Below, piece by piece: positions 46,081 to 58,210 of a stretch of DNA of 64,000 nucleotides. The stretch's first letter is position 1, and the number at the start of each line of letters is the position of its first letter. A program made the position numbers and the translations under genes. This DNA is from Cymbidium sinense. Its lineage: Eukaryota > Streptophyta > Magnoliopsida > Asparagales > Orchidaceae. The notes below the pieces were generated by a model. It was given only the letters and a program-made list of their open reading frames with translations. It was not told where the DNA came from and searched no databases. The stretch lies in assembly GCA_021442155.1 (NCBI GenBank), contig JAKCPB010000363.1:1-64000 (forward strand), read 5' to 3'.

Positions 46081-48400
46081 AGTCCCACTAAGGGATGAGA
46101 GATTTGATTTGATTTGGTCTCACTGGGGAGAAAATGATTGATTTGATTTATTTATTTATGATTTGATTCTCCACAGGGGATGAAAATGTGAACTCTCCAT
46201 TGAGGGAGCAAGTTCAAGTCATCCACTGAGGAAAACATGTTGAAACCGGGGATACGATCAGGGAACCGAGAAAGAGTTGCATCTCACTGAGGAGAAGTAG
46301 ATTGATTTGATTTGTTGAATTAATTTGACTCCACTAGGGAGGTTGATTGGATTTGTTTTGTTTTTAGATTTTTGAATTTTTGAGATGGATCCTATTGGTT
46401 TGCGATGGACTGCATTGAGTAGGTGTCGTGTGAGCCTACATGTTTTACCAATCCAAAGGGGTAGTCTACCAACCACATGGTAAAAATATCCAACAAAAGG
46501 AGTGCCTTTGGTTTTAATGGTCGATTAGGAAGAAAGCAGACTCACATCTTCCACTACAAAGATCAGGAGTGATCAGTTGCTTGTCCAATAAATCAAACCT
46601 AATTAGGCATTCTTGAGTGAATGCCTTTGGGGGACTTAAATGAGCTCAAAGATAGTCAAGATCAATTTCATTTTAAATTGTTTTTGATGAATTCCATCGA
46701 TGAATTCCATCGATGGATCATACTGAGAAGGAGCTTATATCAGCCTAAACCTATCTCATATTTATTGAACCAAAGGGAGAAGTTTCTTGGCCGAGGGGAG
46801 AACTATCTGACCAATGGAGTGCCTTTTGGTTTGATCAAGTTCAGAAGAAAGCACATGGACTCACATATTCCACTACAAAAGACCATTGAGATGACACATT
46901 AGCGAGGTAACATGCCAACCTGACCTAGGGCTGCCCATCGATTTATAACAGTCATGCTAGAAAGAAAGCATCATAGGTTTTCATCTTCCAAAGAGGAATG
47001 ATTACCGGGGCAACCTGTCTGTGGCAAAATAGATTGAACTCGATATAAGGCGACTACGAAGAGAGTGCCGACCTGAGGACTTATCTCAACTCAAGTAGTC
47101 AGATAATTCCTATAAGGGTTGACACACTAAGATAGGATGCCGCTGAAAGGGGTTCGGGGTTTGAATTTAATCCATAAGCAAATTAATTAATTTATTTGTT
47201 TATCATGGACCCTGTTGGTTTGCGAGGGATCATATTGAGAAGGAGCTTATATCAGCTTAGACCTATCTCAGATTTAATGAACCAAGGGAGAATCGTGCAT
47301 CCGTGAATAAATTCTCCAACCATAGGGGGTACTAGGAAATGGGACCAATCTAAAAGTAACCAAGGTAGTGTCTAAATGCAAAAGATGTGATCCAAGTAGA
47401 GTGCCCACAGGGAAAGGGGATGCTAAGGACTTTATCCAACACCTTGAAGAAGTTAATATCTGTAGGTATTTGGTGGCCAACTCAGGGAGAAAGTGCGGGG
47501 ACTCACATTTGCCAAGAGTGGTGTATCCACCGAGTGAGTTGTTGTCAGCACAGCGAACATCAACCAACCTAAAGTGTCCATTAGTTTGCAACAATCAACC
47601 TAAGAAGAAAGCACGGGGACTCACATCCTCCCCATAGAGGCCGATTGTGGGATATTTTGTCTTTTTCGACATGTGCTTTATCGACCTTGGGCGACTATTG
47701 AGTGAATGCCACTGAGGGACTTATATCAACTCAAATGTAGTCAAGAGGAAAGGAGCCTATGGGGGACTTATCCTAAACCTCAAATATACTCGACCTGGTC
47801 AGTTCATGATGGCTAGTTCAAGAAGAAAGTTTGGTGACTCACATCTTCTTAAACAAAGTCATCATGAGGTAGCTTACTGGCTCCAAAATGAAGCCTACCA
47901 AACTAATAAGGTGCTCATTAATTTGTAATGGTCAAGTTATGAAGAAAGCACGGGGACTCACATCCACTGGACAAGTGACCACTGGGGTGACAAACTAGCA
48001 AGGTAACATATCAGCCTGACCTAGAGCAGCTAATGAGTGAGTGCCACAAAGGGCTTGCTTCACATAAAAATAGTCTGAGATAAAAGATTTGTGTTTATTT
48101 TTGTGCTTGTGTTAAAGGGAATAGGACACCTCTTGGGTTATCTCACACTTACTTTAAACACATTGGGGAATTTGATGAAATGGTGCCATGGGTGGTAGTT
48201 GCGATTCCACCAAGAAAGGATGCCTCTTGGGTTCTCTAACTTAGTTGTGCTAGTCAAAATATGATGCCTCTTGGGTTCTCTCTTACACCTATTCTAGTAG
48301 CCGGAAATCATGTTCAACTTGTGTTTGTGTTGTGAAGAGGGATAGGATCCCTCTTGGGTTTTACACCTAACACATGGTGGTAGATTCAAAAATAAGTAGA
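46080..48400. repeat. irregular interspersed repeats in the element's 3' non-coding region
   Basis: Recurrent blocks include GGTTTGCGAxGGAxCxxATTGAG (46397, 47217, partial 46713), AAGCACGGGGACTCACAT (47610, 47945; variants 46537, 46850, 47489), GGAGCTTATATCAGC (46730, 47251) and, at the end, four copies of a CCTCTTGGGTT block (48128, 48230, 48265, 48350). Spacing is uneven. Frames such as 47368-47637 are products of the repeat and not genes. Confidence 0.7.
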
Positions 48401-48622
48401 TAACACTGAATGAAGAGAAGATTTTGATGAATTGGAATAGAATTTTGATGATAATTATTTTCAAACATGTTTTAATGGGTAGTATTTCTTCAAATAGAGC
48501 CCATTAATTGGAAGCATCAGGTGTTCCCCTTTATAATCAATAAGCTGATAAGATCCTCCTTGGTAGGCTTTCTCTATAATAAAAGGGCATTCCTAAGTGG
48601 GTTCAAACTTGCCTCTTATTTT

Positions 48623-49739
48623 TCAACGGGCAATAATTAGTCTCCTTAGAACCAGAACAAGTTCTCCTATTTGAAAAGTTCTAGGGTAGACTAGCTTGTT
48701 ATGAGCTTGAATTATCTTGGCCTTGTACAACTCGAGGTTCTGGCATGCTCGTAGGCGTCTCTCCTCCAAACCTTCAAGTAACTGCAACTTTGCATTCCGC
48801 TCTATAGTGATTTTGCTACCCAATACTATCCTTAGTGATTGGAGTTGAACTTCTAATGGTAGAATAGCTTCAGACCCATACACTAAGGAAAATGGGGGAT
48901 TGATTGGAGTTACGTATGTGGTAGTATGCCCACAAAGCTTCAACCAGCTCATGCCATTATGCCGAGCATCTTATTTAGTGTTTGGATGAGAGTTTTTTGA
49001 ATGCTTCTAAATTTCACCTGGGTAGTAGATGGTGGAGTATCTCAATCTATACCATGACCGAAATCTTTGTTGATCTTGGTGCTCTTGAATGATACCATTA
49101 TCGATATAATTCATTAGAGGCACCCCAACCTATATACGATATGGTTCCTGAAAAACTGGAGCACATGCTTTGGTGTGACCTCTCGAGTGGGATTGCCTCC
49201 GCCCACTTGGAAAAGTAGTCGGTGGCAGCTAAGATGAACTGATGACCCTTGGAAGAAAGAGGATCAATAGGAGTCACTATGTCAGTACCCCAATATTCAA
49301 ATGGCCATGAGGCCAATGTAGGATGTAGAATATTGGGTCATTTATGTAGGACCACACCGTGTACCCGACACTGATAGCATCTCTTAGCCACATTCATACA
49401 GTCTGTAATTATCGAAGGCTAGTAGTATCCTAGTATTTTGATCTTAGCTTTTATCTTCAGACCAGATTGATGCACTTTGCATAGACCTGAATGTACCTCA
49501 GTCATGATTCTACAGGCTTTGTATTTTTTCAAACAATGTAACCACATTTGATTGAAAGATCGTCGGTACAAGGTGCCATTCATGAGAGCATAGGGGAGAG
49601 CTCTCTGTTTCACTTGATAGGCTTGTGATTTCTCTTGAGGTAGTTTGCCTGTGTTTAGGTAATCCATGAATGGATTCCTCCAATCTGGCTCCTCATCTTT
49701 ATGAAACAATGGGATGACCCTTGGACCCAATTCTGCCAA
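48623..49739 (-). pseudogene. integrase remnant of the Tat element
   Basis: Reading right to left, LYRRSFNQMWLHCLKKYKA and EVHSGLCKVHQSG (the two His of the HHCC zinc finger), then ILGYY with a stop where Trp is usual. DCMNVAKRCYQCRVHG gives the two Cys. PFEYWGTDIVTPIDPLSSKG and FILAATDYFSKWAEAIPLE give the first catalytic Asp of the DDE core. After a gap, TPFSLVYG-type sequence (PPFSLVYGSEAILPLEVQ) and the C-terminal GELVLVLRR follow. It would insert element cDNA into chromosomes. Frameshifts and stops make it inactive. Confidence 0.85.
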
Positions 49740-49759
49740 TTCTTAAAGCATACATCTTA

Positions 49760-50514
49760 CATTCTCTTCTTGAGGAACCTTAATGGTGACCTCGATGCAA
49801 ACTTCTTCATGGTGTACTCAGTAGTATGGAAGCTTGTTTTAAAACCTTGTAGGACCCAATGGTTGATAACCAGAATTCCTTTGATGCTTTTGACACACCT
49901 TTGAACCTAGCTCAACAATCAAAGCCTCCTTTTCATTGTTGGTGCATGGATTGGAGAGATAGATGAGAATCTCATCACATCACATGCAGTTAAGAGAACT
50001 ATTCTACCCCTTTCACGGAAGAGTAGATTGTGGTCTTCTCCTTTATGAAAGGAAGCGCACCATCAAAATACATCTCCCAATGGTGGTTGTCAACCTCCCC
50101 TAAGTTCATTATTTGTTCGTCAGGGAGATCGTCACTAAGAGGGAAATCAGCAGGAAGTGGGTGAGCTGCTAAGAAATCTACTAATGCTTGTCCTTTCATC
50201 ATGCGGAGGGGTATAAATGTCATATCAAACTGTGAGAGAATCATGGACCAACACGCCAACCATTCAGATAATGTCATGTCATGAGATACTATGGATTGAT
50301 TCTTGAAATCAAGTTCACCTTATGAAATGTATATAATTCGTAGCTTTTGGGATGCAAAGATTAAAGCTATGCAATGTTTTTCAATAGGCAAGTAGTTCGC
50401 TTCAGCAGGGATCAGACGGTTGAGATAGTAGAGAGCATTATCCTTCTCTTCATCATTGGATTGGGCCAAGAAAGCGTCAAGGGAGTCATCCAATGCAATA
50501 GTGTAGAGGATCAA
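49760..50514 (-). pseudogene. RNase H and second RNase H-like (Tat-specific) remnant
   Basis: LYTIALDDSLDAFLAQ, ALYYLNRLIPAEANY and PIEKHCIALIFASQKLR (50514-50330) are the RNase H domain following RT. LSEWLACWSMILSQFDMTFI and KGQALVDFLAAHPLP, then DDLPDEQIMN and WEMYFDGA (50277-50060), are the linker and start of the additional RNase H domain that characterises the Tat lineage. The tail EVCIEVTIKVPQEENV (near 49765) ends that domain. Frames change between parts. Confidence 0.8.
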
Positions 50515-50639
50515 TGCACGCCCACAGACTTAATATTTATATCTCAAAAAATGGTTTGCATCTCTCGATTGGTTGAGATAAAGCATCTTAGATATGCTTG
50601 CCTTGGAATGATCTGAGTTGAGTCAAACTTTTAGGGGGT

Positions 50640-51489
50640 GTCATTTCTAAGATGGCTTTGATCTTTTCTAGATCTATTTCTATTCCTTGATGTCAGACAA
50701 CAAACCCAAGGAACTTCCTAGAAGCTACTCTGAATGTACATTTCAAGGGGTTCATTTTGAGGTTGTATTATCTTAACCATTCAAAAAATTACTCTCAAGT
50801 CAAAGATGATCTTCCTTTTCTTTTGCTGACTACTAGATCATCAATATAACACTCAACATGATGAATGAGTTCATTGAAGATCTCAGTCATGGCCGTTAGT
50901 ATATATAGCAACATTTTAAGAGAAAGGCATGACCTTATAACAATAGATTGATGAGTTTGAAAAGTAGTGTTTCTTTCATCCTAGGGGCCATCTTGATTTG
51001 GTTGTAGCCAAACCCATCCATGAAGGAAACTACATGAGATGAGGCGATGTCCACCATTAATTCTGTATAGGAAGAGAAACTCATCCTTAGGACATGCCTT
51101 ATTTAAGTCCCAAATCGATGCATATGCAATTTTGGCATTCTTTTCTTAGGATGACACGGCTAGGTAGGATATTTTTCTTCCCGATGAAACCAATATCGAT
51201 CGGTTTTGACTTTTAAAATGATTTGTATTCAATTTCTAATTGCTAGCTTGTGGACTGCTACGTTAGAAGATAATCTAGGCATCTCTTCATATCTCCATGC
51301 AAAGTAGTCTTTAAACTCAGTTGATAGCCTAACTAAGTCATTGGTTTCTTCTTCATTCAGCAGTGAACTAATGTATGTCGGGGGTGGATCTTCTTTCATC
51401 CTAAGGTTGATTTCTTTATGCTTGTCTATTGTTTGAATGGATTTCTTCTTCCGGTGCAGGTTATCTTTGATTTGAAGATCATCGATCAT
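50640..51489 (-). pseudogene. reverse transcriptase remnant of the Tat element
   Basis: EETNDLVRLSTEFKDYFAW and YEEMPRLSSNVAVHKL (51360-51240) precede the fingers. WDLNKACPKDEF (near 51105) corresponds to the D-L-NKA-PKD motif. TAMTEIFNELIHH (near 50885) leads to ECYIDDLVVSKRK, with the Y-x-D-D active site intact at 50837-50848. NPLKCTFRVASRKFLGFVV follows, then a stop where Arg is usual, then HQGIEIDLEKIKAI (near 50670). Several frames are needed, so it is not translatable as one protein. Confidence 0.85.
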
Positions 51490-53690
51490 CTAAAGTTTCT
51501 AAACACATCCTCATAAGAGTTGGTGTAGTGTGAAAAGAACCTATGAGACTTCAAATGATTGGTGACAACTAAGCATTAATTATCGTCATCGACTGGACCC
51601 ACTGTACCGAATCCTAGTCATGATCTTGATTATACATCCCTATCTTTATTGTTCCATAGCTTCTCAAAGTACTCGACACAGCTTGGACCATGTATAAGGA
51701 ATCAAACCCTTTCTTTACAAGATTATAAGAACACGGTACCAATCAAAAGGTCCATTAATCTTTATATGAATTATCCTCAAGTTACATCTTTTGGACTTGA
51801 GGATGATGATCCCAATAAATCTCTTTGACTTGACATCCATGGAAGACTTAGGGCTTCCTTAACTAAACCTTCAACTTTTGAGATGAAAGTGAGGTTAGAG
51901 CTAAATTCCAACTACTTATGATAGTTTTACATAAATTGATTCAAATACATTTTATGCTTTGCTTGGAGGCCCGGTCTTCATCATCCATCTATCTGTCACC
52001 TCAATGAAACCCAGAGGGGTTGGCTGGTATGCTAATCACATGAGATTCATCCTCTGAGATGAATTCTAAGTCTATGTGAATAGTGGGGATACTCCTGCAA
52101 ACTAGAACATAACCCTTGGCGTGGCCAACGAGTCTTCCATCTACCTCATGTCTACCTCTACCTGCTGGTGGAGGTTGAGTCATCCACCCATATGTCCATA
52201 TGATGGAAATATGGGTGGAATGTAACATCGCTCTACTTCTTCCTGTTGTCCCTTTCTCACTCACTTGTACTTTCATTTTCTTTTTCTTTTTTCTTTTTTT
52301 TTTTTTTTTTTTTCTTTTTGAATTTGAATTTTTATCCAAGTTCACAGAATAGACATTTTGATTTTGAGAAGATAGTAGGTAGTTCTTCATATATCTCAAC
52401 CTCTCTAGCGAAAATGGCTTTTCATCTCCTTTGACACAATATTCAATTCCATCCTTCGAACTTGATGCATTGATAAGGAGGATGGAATCATCTTTATGTA
52501 TCAAGGCCTCAGCAAGCAAAGTAGTGAAGAGTATTCAAATCAATTATATAGAACTTGGCTTCTCTTAGTCACCTATCTCCAAAGGTAACACTATGGACCT
52601 AAAGCCCTCTGCTTTTCATTGAATCTCTCAACATCATCCAATCTCCTTGTGTGTGAGATGTCAATCCTAAATAAAGGTCTTTAGACTCATAATGTTCTGC
52701 ACTAGATCAACAAGAACCCTGAAGTCTTTATGTATCCTTTGTGATGTAGGGGCATTGTGCTCCATGTCCCCAGAAGGTCTTCATCATGAAGGACTCTCGG
52801 GCTTCTCTTGAATAATGTGCCTCCTCTCCAACAATGTGAACTAAGCATATCTAGATCAAGAAGAGCCTTGATTAATGATTCCCTCATCTCTTTGGATAAG
52901 ACAAGGGCATCATATATGCTTAGTTTATGTAACTTTCTTGTGAGTGAGGACATTGTAATCATTTGATCCTCCATAAGCATATCCATGGTGGAGCATCCGT
53001 GGAGGGGCTTCGATCATCTACCAATGACTTATTTCCCTTATCTTGAGGTGCTACCCTAGGAGGTAGAACCTTGCCACTACAGAGGTTAACTTTGGTGATC
53101 TCTTGTGGGAAGTTAGTGGAAGATTCTACCCTTTCAGGTACCTCTGACTTCTCCTATGGGACCCTCAAATCGATGATTCCAAGTCTATCTCAAGAGGTGA
53201 ACCCATAGTATTAGAAGGAAGTCCATCTGAATCGAAGAAGATCGAGTTATTATAATTATTGTTTTTGAAGAGTTTTCTTGAGTAGAATTAGACAACCCAT
53301 CAAGTGACATAGATGTAATTCAAACTAGCTTTATTCCTTGATTTCTTTAGATTTGAAGGAGGTACATAGTAGAAATCTAGTAAAGTAAGTGGGGTGAGGG
53401 ATTTGATGCCCTCATCTAGATACAAGATGTCTACTATAGGAAGAGCTAGCTAAAGTAGAAGTGCTCACGAGTAGTAGCAGTGGTGTGAGGCTGGAGGTTG
53501 GGCTGCCAGCTATCCTGGCATGGGTCGCTCTTCTGAGCTCCACTTTCCCAAGTTGTCTTTGGCAACTTAAAACCTTCCTTGATGTTGGAGGTTTGCTCGC
53601 ACCATGAGGAAAGTTTCTTGATTTTGATAATCTTTTTTAGAGGTTGATAAAGAGATATCCCAACCTTCTTTGGTTTTGAGAGGATCACTG
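51490..53690 (-). pseudogene. gag-RT spacer with protease region, degenerate
   Basis: The segment SIYDALVLSKEMRESLIKAL (near 52900) is the conserved stretch before the protease in Tat elements. Downstream, HTQGDWMMLRDS (near 52630) matches the end of a retropepsin, but the active-site region near 52690 reads VLVDLVQNIM in place of a D-S/T/N-G motif, so the catalytic site is lost or frameshifted. A poly-A run on this strand (+ strand T-run at 52293-52313) adds a lysine string to one frame. Confidence 0.55.
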
Positions 53691-53699
53691 TATCCCAAG

Positions 53700-54850
53700 G
53701 ATTACCCTAATGGAACTGGATGGTTGTTCCAGATATTCCTTTGGGATAACTATGGCTTTTGTCTATGCTATCAAGTCCTTGAATGTAAAGTAATCCTCCA
53801 AAACATGGCCTAGCATGCGGTGGTAGGGGCAAAAGTTAGGATCATTACTCTTGCCCACTTCCTCCGGCCTTCTAGGCTTAGGTAGCTAAAAATCAGGTTT
53901 CTTTAAGAGGTTCTTAAAGATTTTCTTAACTACCTCTCTTAAATGAATAAGGTTATTTAGTTTATCCAAAGAGTAGGTGGATGATAGCTACCTGGTGGGT
54001 ATGTACTCTGTTGATGTGGTTGAGGAGGAGGTGGCCATGGAGGTGAGTGGTGGTAGGATGGCCTGGGTGGTAGAAGAGGTGGAAGTGATATGGAGCTTGA
54101 GGTCTCTCAAATTGCTCTCTGGCTTCTTCCCCTTGTCCACTACACAGCTTCTTCTCATAAGCTTTCTATGGCTTTGGCTTTGATGATTGATCCAAAAAAG
54201 GCAACTGTTTGGCTTCTCCTTGTAAGCTAGCTGCCTTGTTGATTAGCTTCTCAAATGTCTTGATGGTAAAACCTTTGAGCATGAAGGTGCCATGAATATT
54301 CTTTAGTAGAATTTCAATGGTGTCTTTATTAGAGATAGTGGTTCACATTTCATACTCCAATTATGTCATCTGAGAATATAATCAATGAGAGACTCACCAA
54401 CTTGTTGTTGAGTGATAATGAGATCGCCTACATTCACCCTTTGTTGAGCTCCAACAAACCTCTTAATGAAGAGTTGCTCCAACTCAGCAAAAGTCTTCAC
54501 CATTGTTGGGAGTTACCAATCAAAGGCTATGCCTAAATCGATAAGAGATGGAAAAAAGAGCATTACTTCCACTCGCATTGCAAAAAATGCTAAGTGCTAT
54601 GTGTCGGGTTCCGCCATCAAAGCTCTTAAAAGATGGTGGCACAAACCCTTAGGATACTGGATGACATCAAATTCCTCTGGTAGGGTCTACCCTTTGGAAC
54701 CAATGATCCTCCTAGGGCTTCAGCCAACACTTGTCTTCACTCACCATGAGTTTATATCTTTTCTTGTATGGAGGTACTATCCACTACCTTCTATACAAGC
54801 TTGTGCTAACTTGCTCACTTGGTGGTAAGATCTTGACACTTACTTATAGT
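53700..54850 (-). pseudogene. gag remnant of the Tat element
   Basis: Right to left: LPEEFDVIQYPKG (near 54690) and PSFKSFDGGTRHIA (near 54620) are the gag N-terminal motifs. VKTFAELEQLFIKRFVGAQQ, RVNVGDLIITQQQVGESL and DYILR (54500-54380) are the retrotransposon gag core, where the usual Trp after R is TGA. HNWSMKCEP and IHGTFMLKGFTIKTFEKL follow. The C-terminus has RPEEVGKSNDPNFCPYHRML and GHVLEDYF (near 53850), a C-x2-H-x4-H zinc-binding motif whose last Cys has become Tyr. Capsid role inferred from family. Confidence 0.82.
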
Positions 54851-56489
54851 AGGATGCCTTGAGCTTGGAAGTGCTAAAACTCGCTAAAGTCTTCAAGCCT
54901 CTTTCCCATCCTATCTATTGTTCATCCTTTATTTTTAGTTCTTGAAGGAGGTGTTGGGTCGAAGTGGTATCATCCGCCCACATCACCTTCCAAAGTCGAT
55001 TGGAAGAGGGAACCCTGGTATCAACCATGTGTACTCATGCTGAATCCTCCAACAAATCATCTTCATTGGGATCAAAACTAACCTTATCCCCCTCTATATC
55101 AGACCAGTCATATCCTAGGATCTCCTTCTTCTCTACCAGATACTGTGCTACAATATCATCAAGAACACTCTACGGTCAAATGATGAGTGGGAGGATCATA
55201 TCATGAATAGAGACATCTAACCTCCCTGTCTAGAATTTGAGGGCTACGCCCAGAGATAGATGCTCATTGCTACTAGATGAGGTGGGCCTCTAGGAGGATC
55301 TATAGCCATGGGGGATAACTCTCCTCCCCCTTCTGCTATCATCCATGCTCTGTGTGGTGGTGGTGATGGAATGACTATACTCTGAGGTCACCATTCCTTC
55401 TTCACCTGGAGGGGCGGCGGCAGAGAGCTCGACCTCCTCGATGATGGTGTAGATGGAAATGGGATCTCTTGGCCATAGTGATCACGGGCTCTCTTTCCCC
55501 GATGTTGCCTTCATGGCTTTCTTTGGAAGTGGATGATGGAACATAGAGATGGTGTACATGGAGGGAAATGGTGTTGTGAAGACAACACTGACTCTCTCTG
55601 GGCAGGAGCTCCTCTCTTATTTTGGGTAGTACCCATCAGTAGAATGCTATCAGTATGACCGATGTGGATGTGCGATCAGAGAAAGTCCCTGAGTGAGCGC
55701 TTGCTATACCTCCACCTCTCTCTCGATACGGCCTCCCCTAGCCTTCCCTCTCGTGATTTGCTGCACATGAGGGATGACCATAAATCAAATTGAGCCTGGT
55801 CACGACCATTCAGCTCTCCTCGACATAGAACTCAAGATCACGACTTTTCCTCCTCTGTAGGAGATAATGTTGTGGGTGACATGGCGATCCTCCTAATGTT
55901 CTCCTTCCATCATCTAGAGAGGGGTGAATTTATTTTCTATGATAAGGGAAACCATCCTAGTAACTCCTACTAGGCGCCTGCTCCATCTTTGGTATGATAC
56001 CACATGATCATGCAATTCTTATTTTGCCGAGTCACGGTAGGTGGGTGGCGGTAGAACTAGACCTCAAGGTGGAGACTATCCCAAATAGGGAGCCTTCCCC
56101 TTGAAGAACAATGAGTGGGTGCTTTGCCCGTCTTGGTGAAAGGGGAACAAGGCGCGGTGCTATACCACTGTGGGAACGCCATAACTTCCTCTTAATGAGG
56201 GAATCTTTGAGTTAGATGACATCTCAACGGATGACCTTCTCGATCACCACACTCGGTTGTGAGGGTGGTCCCCTCAAGTGATCTAACCCCTCAAAAACCA
56301 GCCAAAATGAATGAGGTGGGAAAAAATCGGTGTGGGATGACCATCAAGGCAAATCCATCCAAAGGAAAAGTAAACACATACTTCATGATTAAACTAAACT
56401 AAATGAGAAGAAATTTGAAACGGTTGAACTACAATTTGAAAATAAACTCAAATTAGATTTCTTTTGTTGATTTTTTAAATTTTGATTTA
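54851..56489 (-). other. element 5' internal region upstream of gag, not recognised
   Basis: In Ogre-type elements this place can hold an extra ORF1. Here the minus strand has several short frames rich in Ser, Arg and acidic residues but no domain I can name. The + strand frame 54964-55206 is antisense and not a gene. Confidence 0.35.
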
Positions 56490-58210
56490 GAATTTGAACC
56501 CACACTCAATAATTTGAATGTTAAGTGGGGCTCTGAATTTAGAGAGAGATATTTTGAATTTAGAATTGGGGAACAAATTTTTTGAATTTAGAATCCATTT
56601 TCAACAAATTTGTGTATGTTGAAAATGGGTTCAAATATTTTGAAGAGATTGATGCTTGGTTCATATTTGAATTTGATTTTTTTGTGTTTGAGGACCCTTC
56701 ATTTAACAAATTTGAGTATGTTAAAGTAAAGGGTCAATTGATTTTGTTTGGAATTACTCACTTAGCAAATTTGGGTATGCTAAATGAGTTGTTTGAAAAT
56801 AATTTTCTTCTCTTTTGTTTGCTTGTTTATGAATTATGTGTGAATTTGAAAATGGAATCTTTACTTAGCAAATTTGGGTATGCTAAATGAAGAATCCAAA
56901 TGTTTTTTGTTTTGAATTTTGAAAATGGGATCTTTAGCAAATTTGGGTATGCTAAATAAATCCAAATGTGTTTTGTGTTTGATGATTTTGAAAAGAGATC
57001 TTTACTTTGCAAATTTAGGTGCTAAATAAAATCCAAATGTGTTTTGTTTTTTGATTTTGAAAGAGGATTATTTAGCAAATTTGGGTATGCTAAATAAAGA
57101 TCAAATGTTTTGTTTTGATTTTGAAAAGGATTATTTACTTAGCAAATTTGTATGCTAAATAAAGAATCTTGATGTGTTTTGTTTTGATTTTGAAAGAGGA
57201 TTGTTTACTTAGCAAATTTAGGTATGCTAAATAAAGAATCCAAATTTTGTTTGATTTTTTGATTTTGAAAAGGATCTTCACTTAGCAAATTTGGGTATGC
57301 TAAATGAAGGATCCAAATGTGTTTATTATGATTTTGAAGAGGATCTTCACTTAGAAAATTTGGGTATGCTAAATGAAGATCCAAATGTGTTTGATTTTGT
57401 GATTTTGAAAAGTGGATTTTCACTTAGCAAATTTGGGTATGCTAAATGAAAATCCAAATGTGTTTTGATTTTGATTTTGAAAGAGGATCTTTACTTAACA
57501 AATTTGGGTATGCTAAATGAAATCAAATGTGTTTGATTTTTTGATTTTGAAAGATTATTTTCACTTAGCAAATTTGGGTATGCTAAATGAAAAAATCAAA
57601 TGTGTTTGATTTTGATTTTTTGAAAAGTGGATCTTCATTAGCGATTTGGTATGCTAAATGAAGAATCCAAATGTGTTTTGTTTTGGTTTTTATTTTGAAA
57701 GATGATCTTACTTAGCAAATTTGGTATGCTAAATAAAGAATCAAAATGTTTTTTAATTTTTGATTTTTTTGAAAAGAGGATCTTCACTTTAATTTGTATG
57801 CTAAATGAAATCCAAATGTGTTTATTTTGAAAAGATGATTGATTTTATTTGAAAAGATGATTGTTAATTTTAAAAGATGATTGTGATTTTTTGTTTTGAA
57901 AATGAAATCTTCATTCAATAAATTGAATGAGGATGTTCATTTGTGCTTTTTTGAAAAAATATGATTGTTGATTTTGTTTGAAAATGAAATCTTCATTCAA
58001 TAAATTGAATGAGGATTCATTTGTGCTTTTGAAAATATGATTTTATTTTATTTTTTTGAAAAGATGATTGTTGATTTTGTTTTGAAAATAAAATTTTCAT
58101 TCAATAAATTGAATGAGGATGTTCATTTATTGCTTTTGAAAATATGATTGTTGGTTTTGTTTGAAATGAAATCTTCATTCAATAAATTTGGGTATATTGA
58201 ATGAGAGTTC
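56490..58210 (-). repeat. hairpin array with constant loop and co-varying stems in the element's leader
   Basis: About 20 hairpins at roughly 65-75 bp spacing. The + strand loop is AATTTGGGTA (element strand TACCCAAATT). Stems fall into several sequence classes, each self-complementary: CCATTTTCAACA/TGTTGAAAATGG at 56595-56628 (perfect, 16 pairs with the flanks and one G-T), ACTCACTTAGCA/TGCTAAATGAGT at 56756-56789, CTTCACTTAGCA/TGCTAAATGAAG at 57276-57309, and TCATTCAATA/TATTGAATGA at 58175-58204. Spacers are T-rich (TTTGATTTTGATTTTGAAAA). The array lies between the primer-binding end and gag, so it would be in the untranslated leader of genomic RNA. Function unknown. Confidence 0.88.

Noticed and set aside
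47368..47637. + strand 89-aa frame (and overlapping frames)
   Set aside because: Lies in irregular repeats of the element's 3' non-coding region and has no domain.
52246..52519. Lys-rich (or antisense Phe-rich) frames
   Set aside because: Produced by a homopolymer run inside the degenerate protease region.
54466..55206. + strand frames of 120 and 80 aa
   Set aside because: Antisense to the gag remnant, whose motifs are clear on the minus strand.
56582..57423. Open frames across the hairpin array, with repeated peptides such as HLAYPNLLSEDP
   Set aside because: The frames follow from the repeat sequence, change between units and are broken by indels that are not multiples of three. Pairing of the arms is conserved better than any frame.
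56490..58210. CRISPR-like array (regular repeat plus spacer)
   Set aside because: Spacers are themselves low-complexity repeats of TTTGATTTTGAAAA, arms vary, and the context is a plant retrotransposon.
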